A stretch of DNA of 9,386 nucleotides from Methylotenera sp. Its GTDB lineage: Bacteria > Pseudomonadota > Gammaproteobacteria > Burkholderiales > Methylophilaceae. The notes below the pieces were generated by a model that was not told the DNA's origin, ran no database searches, and saw only the letters and a program-made list of their open reading frames with translations. This document shows, piece by piece, positions 1 through 6,177 of the stretch; the stretch's first letter is position 1; every line of letters begins with the position of its first letter. The position numbers and the translations under genes are program-made. The DNA lies in contig JAIYEJ010000076.1 of the NCBI GenBank assembly GCA_027487055.1, forward strand, positions 1 through 9,386, read 5' to 3'.

Positions 1-150
1 CCCTGTGAGCGCGCGGGCGCTTAATTTATCTTCATCTTCTTGCAAACGGGCGATTTCACGTGCAGTTTGCTTAAGCACTGGGATTTCCACCTGCTTAATA
101 AATGCAATCCAATCAGCCAAGGCTTTGCTTTGTAACGGTGCTGCAAGCAT
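1..150 (-). CDS. HDOD domain-like protein, N-terminal 50 codons (runs off left edge)
   Basis: A leftward frame starts with ATG at 150 and stays open to base 1. It is preceded by a strong Shine-Dalgarno (TTAGGAG on the minus strand, 157-163) six bases before the ATG, which fixes the start. The visible protein begins MLAAPLQSKALADWIAFIK and continues with an IPVLKQTAREIARL segment and a D/E-rich stretch followed by LSARALTG. This pattern resembles the N-terminus of proteobacterial HDOD proteins, which carry a non-catalytic relative of the HD phosphohydrolase fold and usually act in signalling or regulation. There is no signal peptide, so a cytoplasmic protein is expected. It is divergent from map. 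The HDOD core would lie outside the window, so the family call rests only on remembered similarity of this N-terminal segment. Confidence 0.6.
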   Translation of the reverse strand, partial: MLAAPLQSKALADWIAFIKQVEIPVLKQTAREIARLQEDEDKLSARALTG

Positions 151-227
151 CTAAAACTCCTAACAATCACTTTTATGACGTGTTAACAGCATAAAGACTA
201 TCCAAATTTTAAATCTTGCAAAAAAAG

Positions 228-251
228 CGATAAAAATAGCGCTATCTATCG
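228..251. repeat. Imperfect palindrome, possible operator
   Basis: The core ATAGCGCTAT (236-245) is a perfect 10-base palindrome. It is flanked by CGATA (228-232) and TATCG (247-251), which are also complementary but offset by one base from the core axis. It lies 78-101 bases upstream of the HDOD-like start and far upstream of map. It could be a dimeric regulator site. No regulator can be named from the sequence, and a chance palindrome in AT-rich DNA is possible. Confidence 0.25.
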
Positions 252-506
252 AATTGCTTTTGATATTTAATGCAGATTAAAAATGAATATTCAATACTAA
301 ATGAACGACATATCAAACGAGACGCTTTATAAAGAAGTATCTATAAGGGTTTCAGGGCAGTGTTTTTTGCTCGCGGATTTAATAAAGATTGAAAAGGCCC
401 AATTAAAAGATTAATCAATCTAAATCATTTCGTATTGATTGTGCTATTCGAACATTACATTTACCAAGTCTTTTAGGCGCAGAATTTATCTGCACATCAT
501 GTCAAC

Positions 507-534
507 TTAGTTAGTCGCAATGCTATGCTAAAAT
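507..534 (+). promoter_or_regulatory. Candidate extended -10 promoter for map-glnD
   Basis: An extended -10 element TGcTAAAAT occupies 526-534. The best -35 candidate, TTAGTT at 507-512 with a 16-base spacer, is poor, but an extended -10 can compensate. Transcription would start near 541, giving a leader of only about 23 bases with no recognisable Shine-Dalgarno before the map ATG at 564. This is inferred from sequence pattern only. Confidence 0.4.
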
Positions 535-563
535 AACGAAATTAAATTTTAACGCATACGTAC

Positions 564-1352
564 ATGGCCATTACCATACTTAACGCTGACGACATCACCA
601 AAATGCGTGTTGCAGGCAGATTAGCTTCTGAAGTGCTTGATTACATTACCCCTTTTGTGGTGAATGGCGTCACAACTGAAAAGCTAGACCAGCTTTGCCA
701 TGACTATATCGTGAATGTGCAACAGGCGATTCCTGCGCCTTTAAACTACGCGCCAGATGGCCATACGCCCTACCCTAAATCGATTTGTACTTCGGTAAAT
801 CATCAAATTTGCCATGGTGTTCCTAGTGATAAAGTTCTTAAAAATGGTGATATTGTGAATATTGATATCACAGTGATTAAAGACGGTTATCACGGTGACA
901 CTTCGCGTATGTTTCATGTGGGTGAAACCTCAATACAAGCCAAAAGATTATGTGATATTACTTACCAAGCCATGTGGTTAGGCATTAAACAAGTGAAGCC
1001 AGACGCCACTTTGGGCGATGTTGGTTATGCTATACAAACTTTTGCCGAAAAAAATGGCTACAGCATAGTGCGCGAGTTTTGTGGTCACGGAATCGGTAAA
1101 AAATTTCATGAAGATCCACAAGTGTTGCATTATGGTAAGCCTGGTATGGGCGTTAAATTGCAGCCAGGCATGATGTTTACTATAGAACCCATGATTAATG
1201 CGGGCAAGCGCGATATAAGACAAATGCCCGATGGCTGGACCATCGTCACCAAAGACCGTAGTTTATCTGCGCAGTGGGAACATACGATTTTAGTCACCGA
1301 AACAGGATATGAAGTGATGACCGTATCTGCTGGCTCACCCCCAGCACCCTAA
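564..1352 (+). CDS. map: Type I methionine aminopeptidase
   Basis: Removes the initiator methionine from nascent cytoplasmic proteins when the second residue is small. The 262-residue length matches bacterial type I enzymes, which have the pita-bread catalytic core without an N-terminal extension. All five dinuclear metal ligands can be placed: Asp101 (in NIDIT), Asp112 (in HGDTSRMF), His175 (in CGHGIGKKFHEDP), Glu208 (in FTIEPM) and Glu239 (in WEHT). The active-site histidines are His84 (in ICHGVP) and His182. The N-terminus MAITILNADDITKMRVAGRLA aligns with other MetAPs, which supports the ATG at 564 even though no Shine-Dalgarno is visible in front of it. glnD follows after 17 bases, so the two are probably co-transcribed. 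The last residues (SAGSPPAP) are a short family-variable tail. Confidence 0.97.
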   Translation: MAITILNADDITKMRVAGRLASEVLDYITPFVVNGVTTEKLDQLCHDYIVNVQQAIPAPLNYAPDGHTPYPKSICTSVNHQICHGVPSDKVLKNGDIVNIDITVIKDGYHGDTSRMFHVGETSIQAKRLCDITYQAMWLGIKQVKPDATLGDVGYAIQTFAEKNGYSIVREFCGHGIGKKFHEDPQVLHYGKPGMGVKLQPGMMFTIEPMINAGKRDIRQMPDGWTIVTKDRSLSAQWEHTILVTETGYEVMTVSAGSPPAP

Positions 1353-1369
1353 GTTTTACTAGTACCTAA

Positions 1370-3928
1370 ATGTCTGATAAACAATCTATACAAGCACTAC
1401 GCAGCCATATTAAAGAAGAACAGGCCGCCTTAGAAGCTAGTTTTTTTGAGCACGAAACCCCTGCCCAACTACTTAAAAAACATGCTCAGCTAATTGATAA
1501 GCTTTTAAAGCAAATTTGGCTAGAAGCCAATATAGACAACGATGTCACGCTGATTGCCGTGGGCGGCTACGGACGTGGTGAGTTGTTCCCATATTCCGAT
1601 ATCGATTTACTGATTTTGTTACCACCCGCCCATGGTAATCAGCAAAACACAAAAATTGAGCAACTTATCGGTAAACTTTGGGATATTGGCCTAAATGTTG
1701 GGCACAGCGTACGCACCTTAGATGAATGCGTAACAGAAGCTGCGCAAGAAGTGACGATACAAACAACATTGCTAGAGTCACGCTTAATTGCAGGCAAAAT
1801 TTCCCATTACCAATCATTTGTGACTGCGATAAATGCTGCTATGAAAGCTGACCTATTTTTTGCAGAAAAATTTAAAGAGCAAGATAATCGCCATGCAAAA
1901 TTTAACGATACCGCATACAGCCTAGAACCCAACATTAAAGAAAGCCCCGGCGGCTTGCGCGATTTACATATGATTTTATGGTTAACGCGCAGCCAAAATT
2001 TAGGGCGTACTTGGTTAGAACTCTTTAAAAATAACATCATCACCAAAACAGAATTACGCCAAATTAAGCGTCATGAGCGCATTTTACAAACATTGCGCAT
2101 TCGCTTGCATTACCTCGCAAAAAGGCGTGAAGATAGATTGCTGTTTGACTTTCAAAATGTATTAGCAGCAGATTTAGGCTTAGTAAATACTTCGCGTAAG
2201 CGCGCGAGTGAGCAACTCATGCAAAGCTATTATTTAAGCGTTAAATATATTAGCTTAATCAATGAGATACTTATTAAATCTTTAGAAAATACTTTAAATA
2301 AAAATGAAGCGGTAACCACTCCGATTAACGACCGATTTGAAGTAAAAAATGGCTTATTAGAAGCCAAAACTGCATTGTTATTTCAAAAACAACCCACTGC
2401 AATTTTAGAAAGTTTTTTATTGCTGCAACAACACCTAGAAATTAAAGGCATCAGCGCAAATTTACTGCGCGAACTGCAACGTGTTAAAAAGATGGTGAAT
2501 CAAGATTTTAGAAACAACATCGAAAACAAAAAGTTGTTTTTAAGTATCTTAATGCAAAAAGACGGCGTCAATCATTCGCTTAGACGCATGAATAGCTACG
2601 GTATTTTAGGGCAATATTTGCCTGTGTTTGGCAAAATCGTCGGCCAAATGCAGCACGATTTGTTTCATGTGTTTACGGTTGATGCACATATTTTAAACGT
2701 CATTACCAACTTGCGCCGCTTTGCTAAACCCGAACTCAAGCACGAGTTTCCACTTTGCACTCAATTATTTGAGTCCTTTGAAAAACCTCATCTACTTTAC
2801 CTTGCAGCCTTGTTTCATGATATCGCCAAAGGTCGTGGTGGCGATCATTCCACATTGGGCACAATAGACGCAAAACGCTTTTGCAAGCTCCATAACCTCC
2901 CGAAAGAAGATAAGGATTTGGTCGCTTGGCTAGTGGACGCACATTTAAAAATGTCGAGTACTGCGCAAAAATCTGATTTATCTGATCCCATGGTTGTTGA
3001 GAATTTTGCACGCTTTGTGAAAACAGAAAGACGTCTAACAGCCTTGTATTTACTCACTGTAGCGGATATTCGAGGTACTAGCCCAGTGGTCTGGAATGCT
3101 TGGAAGTCGCGTTTACTTGAAAATTTATTCTACGCAACCAAGCGCATGCTTAGCACTGAGAGTTTTAATACACACAAAATGATAGCGCTTAGAAAAGAAG
3201 AAGCTTCACACAAACTGAATAAATTTGGCTTAAATAAAGAATCTTATCAAGCCTTATGGAATCAAGTGGGTGAAGCATATTTTGTACGTTTTGAATCTGA
3301 CGAAATTGCTTGGCAAAGTAGATTGCTCACACCGCATGTATTCACCAACAAGCCAATAATTCGCGCAAGGCTCAGCCCAAATGGTGATGGCATACAAGTG
3401 ATGATTTACACGCAGGACCAAGACGATTTATTTGCGCGCATATGTAACTTTTTTGATCGCATGGGCTACAACATTGCGCAAGCCATTATTTATACAACTC
3501 AACATGGCTATGCGCTCAATAGCTTTATAGTATTAGATCAATTATCTAAATCCGTGAGTTACAACGGTTTACTAAATCATATTGAAACAAAATTGCTTGA
3601 AAAAATTGAGACAACTACGCCTTTAGAGTCACCATTACAAGGTCGTATCAGCCGCCAAGTAAAACACATGCCGTATGCCACACGCGTGAGCATCAATGGC
3701 GAGTTGCAAAGTAATAACCATATGGTTGAAATTGTTGCGGGTGACCGCCCCGGCCTTTTAGCTAAAATTGCTTTTGTGTTTTTGCAGCATGATATCTATT
3801 TACATCATGCAAAAATCAACACTTTAGGGAGCCGTGCTGAAGATAGTTTTTTAATTTCAGCTAAGAAAAATCAAGCATTAACGGATGGCCAAATAGAGCT
3901 GTTAATGCAAAATTTATCTGAAATTTAA
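1370..3928 (+). CDS. glnD: Bifunctional [PII] uridylyltransferase / uridylyl-removing enzyme
   Basis: GlnD is the cytoplasmic nitrogen sensor: it uridylylates PII (GlnB/GlnK) when glutamine is low and removes UMP when glutamine is high, thereby steering glutamine synthetase adenylylation and NtrBC. The protein has 852 residues, close to the roughly 850-900 usual for the family. The nucleotidyltransferase motif GGYGRGELFPYSDIDLL lies at about residues 65-81, with metal-binding Asp77 and Asp79. A central helical region contains ESPGGLRDLHMI. The HD domain for the removing activity carries LFHDIAKG with His483-Asp484, preceded by the QHDLFHVFTVDAH motif. Two ACT domains, the glutamine sensors, follow at about 675-750 and 785-850 (VEIVAGDRPGLLAKIAFVF). 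The gene starts 17 bases after map without a clear Shine-Dalgarno, which suggests translational coupling or a weak start. All catalytic motifs are intact. Confidence 0.97.
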   Translation: MSDKQSIQALRSHIKEEQAALEASFFEHETPAQLLKKHAQLIDKLLKQIWLEANIDNDVTLIAVGGYGRGELFPYSDIDLLILLPPAHGNQQNTKIEQLIGKLWDIGLNVGHSVRTLDECVTEAAQEVTIQTTLLESRLIAGKISHYQSFVTAINAAMKADLFFAEKFKEQDNRHAKFNDTAYSLEPNIKESPGGLRDLHMILWLTRSQNLGRTWLELFKNNIITKTELRQIKRHERILQTLRIRLHYLAKRREDRLLFDFQNVLAADLGLVNTSRKRASEQLMQSYYLSVKYISLINEILIKSLENTLNKNEAVTTPINDRFEVKNGLLEAKTALLFQKQPTAILESFLLLQQHLEIKGISANLLRELQRVKKMVNQDFRNNIENKKLFLSILMQKDGVNHSLRRMNSYGILGQYLPVFGKIVGQMQHDLFHVFTVDAHILNVITNLRRFAKPELKHEFPLCTQLFESFEKPHLLYLAALFHDIAKGRGGDHSTLGTIDAKRFCKLHNLPKEDKDLVAWLVDAHLKMSSTAQKSDLSDPMVVENFARFVKTERRLTALYLLTVADIRGTSPVVWNAWKSRLLENLFYATKRMLSTESFNTHKMIALRKEEASHKLNKFGLNKESYQALWNQVGEAYFVRFESDEIAWQSRLLTPHVFTNKPIIRARLSPNGDGIQVMIYTQDQDDLFARICNFFDRMGYNIAQAIIYTTQHGYALNSFIVLDQLSKSVSYNGLLNHIETKLLEKIETTTPLESPLQGRISRQVKHMPYATRVSINGELQSNNHMVEIVAGDRPGLLAKIAFVFLQHDIYLHHAKINTLGSRAEDSFLISAKKNQALTDGQIELLMQNLSEI

Positions 3929-4267
3929 CTCCATACCATTCAATAGTCTTAATTTAATAGAAATGCCACACAATAACTTAAGATTAAAGTGTAAGGTAAC
4001 TGCTGTTAAACAAGGCGTATGTTCATTTAAGTAGCATGTCAGTTTACCATTACTTGATAACCTATTTTGGGGATATGAATGCTGCATTAAAAAAAGCATA
4101 CTGCTTCAAGAGGCTACTTCTAGTAAAAAAATTAGATAAAAAATAACAGTAGAGACTATCGGTTGCTATTTTTTAGGTAGGCTCAGGTGATTTTATAGTT
4201 TTGATTTATAAATTGCCTTATTAACATTTTTTTCATCATCAACAATAATATTTCGAAAGGATTTTAA
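3929..4267. other. Intergenic region between glnD and the DUF336 gene
   Basis: These 339 AT-rich bases hold no convincing gene. A perfect short inverted repeat AATGCtGCATT (4079-4089) is followed by seven A's, but its one-base loop and missing T-run make it a poor terminator on the plus strand. No clear glnD terminator was found. A 23-codon frame (4075-4146, ATG preceded by GGGG only two bases away) is too short and too Lys-rich to call. A TATAAA at 4207-4212 could be a -10 for the next gene, but no matching -35 was seen. The ribosome binding site of the next gene is at the right end. Confidence 0.6.
4256..4261 (+). promoter_or_regulatory. Ribosome binding site of the DUF336 gene
   Basis: AAAGGA lies six bases before the ATG at 4268. 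It supports that start over the internal ATG at codon 5 and keeps a complete Sec signal peptide on the product. Confidence 0.75.
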
Positions 4268-5068
4268 ATGAAGAGCAGTATGATTAAAGCCGTAATAGCA
4301 GGTGTATTTTTAACAAGCGTAAGTGCTTCAGCCTTTGCAACTGACGATTGGCGCAAAAATAAAAGTGGTTGTGGCGCACTCCCTAACCACTCACAACTTA
4401 AAAATGCACTTGTAAAAGCTGTAGCTGATGAAAAAAGTGGATTAGACTTGCAGATGTGGGCGACTATTGTAGACCGTGACGGTGTAGTGTGTGCGGTTGC
4501 TTTCTCTGGCGCTGATCGCGGTGCACAATGGCCTGGCAGTCGTGTAATTTCTGCTCAAAAAGCCAATACAGCGAATGCATTTAGCTTAGATGGTTTAGCA
4601 CTTTCTACTGCAAACCTTTATTCTGCAGCACAAGGGACATCTGCTGCTACGCCATTAGGTGGTAGTTTATATGGTCTACAATTCAGCAACCCTGTCGATA
4701 CTGATAAAGCTTATCGCGATCCGAATTCATACGGAACATCATGGGATGCAATGGTTGGAAAACGTGTAGGCGGCGTTAACGTTTTCGGTGGTGGTTTAGG
4801 TTTGTACAATAAATCTAAAAAAGTTGTGGGTGGTGTAGGTGTGTCTGGTGACACATCTTGCGCAGACCATAACATTGGTTGGCGTGTACGTAACTACTTA
4901 GGTTTAGATAATTTGGCCGGCGTAAATGGAGTTTCAGGAGATACTAGCCGTCCAGACAACATCATATTAGATGGCTTAAACGGAAATAAAAATGATATTA
5001 CTGATGGATTTGAGCAACCTAGCTGCTTAAACACAGCTGGCTCTGATACACTACCAGCAGTGAAATAA
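4268..5068 (+). CDS. Exported GlcG/HbpS-like (DUF336, haem-degrading family) protein
   Basis: A Sec signal peptide is clear: Lys2 and Lys7, a hydrophobic stretch to about residue 20, and a cleavage motif AFA before Thr25. The mature part carries family hallmarks: IVDRDGVVCAVAFSGADR (67-84), SAQKANTANAFSLDGLALST (95-114), PLGGSLYGLQFSNP (129-142), then VGGVNVFGGGLGLY (167-180) and VVGGVGVSGDTSCADHN (186-202). Family members include GlcG of the glycolate locus and HbpS of Streptomyces, a secreted haem-binding protein linked to oxidative stress sensing. At 266 residues this one is longer than the roughly 140-200 usual for the family. It has four cysteines (35, 75, 198, 253), which could form disulfides after export. 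The motif GVSGDTS occurs twice (191-197 and 221-227). The gene has a good ribosome binding site and ends at a strong stem-loop, so it is probably monocistronic. Haem binding here is inferred from family and not shown. Confidence 0.82.
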   Translation: MKSSMIKAVIAGVFLTSVSASAFATDDWRKNKSGCGALPNHSQLKNALVKAVADEKSGLDLQMWATIVDRDGVVCAVAFSGADRGAQWPGSRVISAQKANTANAFSLDGLALSTANLYSAAQGTSAATPLGGSLYGLQFSNPVDTDKAYRDPNSYGTSWDAMVGKRVGGVNVFGGGLGLYNKSKKVVGGVGVSGDTSCADHNIGWRVRNYLGLDNLAGVNGVSGDTSRPDNIILDGLNGNKNDITDGFEQPSCLNTAGSDTLPAVK

Positions 5069-5094
5069 TTTATTGACGTTTAGCTGAAAGCTGA

Positions 5095-5127
5095 AAAAAG
5101 GCGCCCACATTTTGTTGGTGCCTTTTT
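5095..5127. terminator. Bidirectional rho-independent terminator between convergent genes
   Basis: The left arm 5095-5107 (AAAAAGGCGCCCA) pairs with 5115-5127 (TTGGTGCCTTTTT): 13 positions with one G-T wobble and one C-T mismatch around a 7-base loop. The T-run lies at the right for plus-strand transcripts and the A-run at the left for minus-strand ones. It therefore can end both the DUF336 transcript (stop at 5068) and the leftward cupin transcript (stop at 5140). Confidence 0.85.
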
Positions 5128-5139
5128 GTGTTTTGAAAC

Positions 5140-5412
5140 CTAACTAAATTGATAATGTTTGCGTAAAGGCTTTTTTACATCCCAAATACATGACAGCCCC
5201 GGAGGAAAAGTTAGTAAGTCGCCTGCAGCAAATGTCACGGGATTGCCACCATTTTCAGGTGTCACCGTCACCTCACCTTCTAAAATGTAAGCAATTTCTT
5301 GGGTATTGTAACTCCAAGGGAATGTAGAGACTTCTTTAGACCAAGTCGGCCAGCTAAAAACACCTAAAGCATCCAGTTTTGCTGCACTTGGCTTTTCAAC
5401 TTTGATATTCAT
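5140..5412 (-). CDS. Small cupin (DUF861/Cupin_3-like), copy 1
   Basis: This 90-residue single-domain cupin has no signal peptide, so it is presumably cytoplasmic. The core reads AYILEGEVTVTPENGG (41-56), then VTFAAGDLLTFPPGLSCIWDV and the C-terminal KHYQF, matching the usual Cupin_3 run of LEGE, GG, AGD, FP-G, W-V and KHY. The metal-binding histidines of classical cupins (HxH in the first motif) are absent, as is common in this subfamily, so the chemistry is unknown. The start is fixed by GGAG (minus strand, 5419-5422) six bases before the ATG. It lies 70 bases downstream of a second cupin in the same direction, and about half of the aligned residues are identical by hand count. A terminator-like hairpin sits directly before its ribosome binding site. 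No function is assigned beyond the fold. Confidence 0.82.
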   Translation of the reverse strand: MNIKVEKPSAAKLDALGVFSWPTWSKEVSTFPWSYNTQEIAYILEGEVTVTPENGGNPVTFAAGDLLTFPPGLSCIWDVKKPLRKHYQFS

Positions 5413-5433
5413 TTAATACTCCAGAAAATAAAA

Positions 5434-5460
5434 AAGCCTTTAAAATCAAGGCTTATTTTT
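5434..5460. terminator. Hairpin terminator/attenuator between the two cupin genes
   Basis: AAGCCTT (5434-5440) and AAGGCTT (5448-5454) form a perfect 7-base stem with a 7-base loop. On the minus strand, the direction of the cupin genes, the stem runs into a T-rich tract (plus-strand A's at about 5424-5433). On the plus strand it is followed by ATTTTT. It is placed to end the upstream cupin transcript (5483-5758). The T tract ends only a couple of bases before the Shine-Dalgarno of the downstream cupin (5419-5422), so incomplete termination would set expression of that gene. Confidence 0.75.
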
Positions 5461-5482
5461 ATACATAACAAACAAAAATCAA

Positions 5483-5758
5483 TTAAGAGTGTTTGTAATG
5501 CTTTTTCAGTTGTTTAATCACTTCCCATTGTGATTTCATCCCTTTTGGAAACACCACAAAATCACCTGCTTTAATAGTTACTTTTTCGCCACCTTGAGGC
5601 GTTACTGTAAATTCACCCTCAAGCACGTAAGCGCTTTCCGTCATACCAAAGTCCAATGGGAATTTAGATGGTGCGCAATCCCAAATAGACCAACTAGAAA
5701 CACCTAGCGACTTTAATTTTTCTTCTGTTGGGTTGTGATCAATAATTATTTGACTCAT
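5483..5758 (-). CDS. Small cupin (DUF861/Cupin_3-like), copy 2
   Basis: This 91-residue single-domain cupin has no signal peptide. Its landmarks are LGVSSW (18-23), AYVLEGEFTVTPQGGEKVTI (43-62), AGDFVVFPKGMKSQWEV and the C-terminal KKHYKHS. It shares the same landmark order with the downstream cupin (about 40 of 79 aligned positions identical by eye), so the pair arose by tandem duplication. Classical cupin metal-ligand histidines are missing; the final KHY histidine is kept in both copies. The start at 5758 is supported by AAGGA on the minus strand (5765-5769), six bases before the ATG. It is the first gene after a divergent promoter region shared with the large oxidase gene, so the two could be co-regulated. 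Substrate and reaction are unknown. Confidence 0.82.
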   Translation of the reverse strand: MSQIIIDHNPTEEKLKSLGVSSWSIWDCAPSKFPLDFGMTESAYVLEGEFTVTPQGGEKVTIKAGDFVVFPKGMKSQWEVIKQLKKHYKHS

Positions 5759-5833
5759 TTTATATCCTTAAGCAATACATAAATAAATTGAGAGCTGATT
5801 TTTAAACAATTCTCAGATGGTTTTTAAAATTAC

Positions 5834-5862
5834 ATTATATACTTAACCCTAATTTATGTGCA
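5834..5862 (-). promoter_or_regulatory. Candidate sigma-70 promoter for the cupin genes
   Basis: On the minus strand an exact TATAAT lies at 5839-5834. TGCACA (5862-5857), four of six matches to the -35 consensus, stands 17 bases upstream. Transcription would start near 5827, giving a leader of about 68 bases before the ATG at 5758. This is pattern inference. Confidence 0.5.
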
Positions 5863-5964
5863 AAAACAAACATAATCAATTGCTTATAAATTACCTATAT
5901 TATCCTAAAAAATATGTGTAATTTATTTAAAAAAGTCAATAGAAAACCCTACTGTCTGGCTTCC

Positions 5965-5974
5965 CCCAAATGGG
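5965..5974. repeat. CCCA-AA-TGGG palindrome, possible activator site
   Basis: CCCA (5965-5968) and TGGG (5971-5974) are inverted about a two-base centre within TTCCCCCAAATGGGCT. This is the only G/C-rich patch in the intergenic region. Its centre (5969.5) would be about 42 bases upstream of the start predicted from the candidate promoter at 5978-6005, the position typical of an activator overlapping the -35. The regulator is unknown. Confidence 0.35.
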
Positions 5975-5977
5975 CTA

Positions 5978-6005
5978 TTGTTAAATATTACCATGATGAT
6001 ACATT
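5978..6005 (+). promoter_or_regulatory. Candidate promoter for the oxidase fusion gene
   Basis: TTGTTA (5978-5983) and TACATT (6000-6005) are separated by 16 bases, each with four of six consensus matches. TG at 5997-5998 makes the -10 an extended one. Transcription would begin near 6012, leaving a leader of roughly 166 bases. A TAAAAT at 6101-6106 is an alternative -10 nearer the gene but has no good -35. Confidence 0.35.
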
Positions 6006-6115
6006 CGCTATTGTGAGGTAAATGTGAATTGTAATTAAGCTACCAGCCCTTAATTTAAAGTCCTACATATTGCATGAGTTTAAGTTAGGAATGAATTCGT
6101 TAAAATGCATTTTTA

Positions 6116-6148
6116 AATCCAAGACATACTTTAACGAAGTCTTGAATT
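6116..6148. repeat. Inverted repeat in the leader of the oxidase fusion gene
   Basis: AATCCAAGAC (6116-6125) is complementary to GTCTTGAATT (6139-6148) at nine of ten positions, around a 13-base loop. No T-run follows on either side, so it is not a typical terminator. It ends 29 bases before the ATG at 6178, and could be an operator or an mRNA hairpin that affects translation. Confidence 0.4.
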
Positions 6149-6177
6149 AAATATAACAATCTAAATTGGTAACTGAT

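Larger units (their letters stand above)
151..563. other. Divergent intergenic region between the HDOD-like gene and map
   Basis: This is 413 bases of AT-rich DNA between two divergently read genes, so it should hold both promoters. Visible elements are a perfect 10-base palindrome at 236-245 inside a longer imperfect one, a short hairpin GCAGA/TCTGC at 479-493, and an extended -10 element before map. A 37-codon ATG frame (301-414) has no ribosome binding site and was not called as a gene. A convincing promoter for the leftward gene was not found; a TAAAAT on the minus strand at 206-211 is the best -10 candidate, but it lacks a good -35. Confidence 0.6.
5759..6177. other. Divergent AT-rich regulatory region between cupins and the oxidase fusion gene
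   Basis: These 419 bases contain no credible gene. They hold a consensus -10 for the leftward cupins (5834-5839), a candidate rightward promoter (5978-6005) with a CCCA/TGGG palindrome over its -35 area, an AT-rich inverted repeat AATTAAG/CTTAATT (6033-6039 and 6049-6055), and a longer inverted repeat (6116-6148) close to the start of the large gene. The G/C-rich patch at 5957-5975 stands out in otherwise AT-rich DNA. Confidence 0.6.

Noticed and set aside
301..414. A 37-codon ATG frame in the region upstream of map
   Set aside because: There is no ribosome binding site, no recognisable motif and the location is a promoter region; likely chance.
978..3057. Several antisense frames of 70-91 codons inside map and glnD
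   Set aside because: They lie entirely within genes whose catalytic motifs are intact and show no independent coding features.
4079..4096. AATGCtGCATT followed by A's considered as a glnD terminator
   Set aside because: The one-base loop is sterically poor and no T-run follows on the plus strand.
4075..4146. A 23-codon Lys/Leu-rich frame after glnD with GGGG upstream
   Set aside because: The G-run is only two bases from the ATG, the product is very short and low in complexity, and no conservation can be judged.
5957..5975. TGGC...TGGGC patch considered as a sigma-54 -24/-12 promoter
   Set aside because: No TTGC-type -12 element stands at the required spacing; the patch fits a palindromic operator better.
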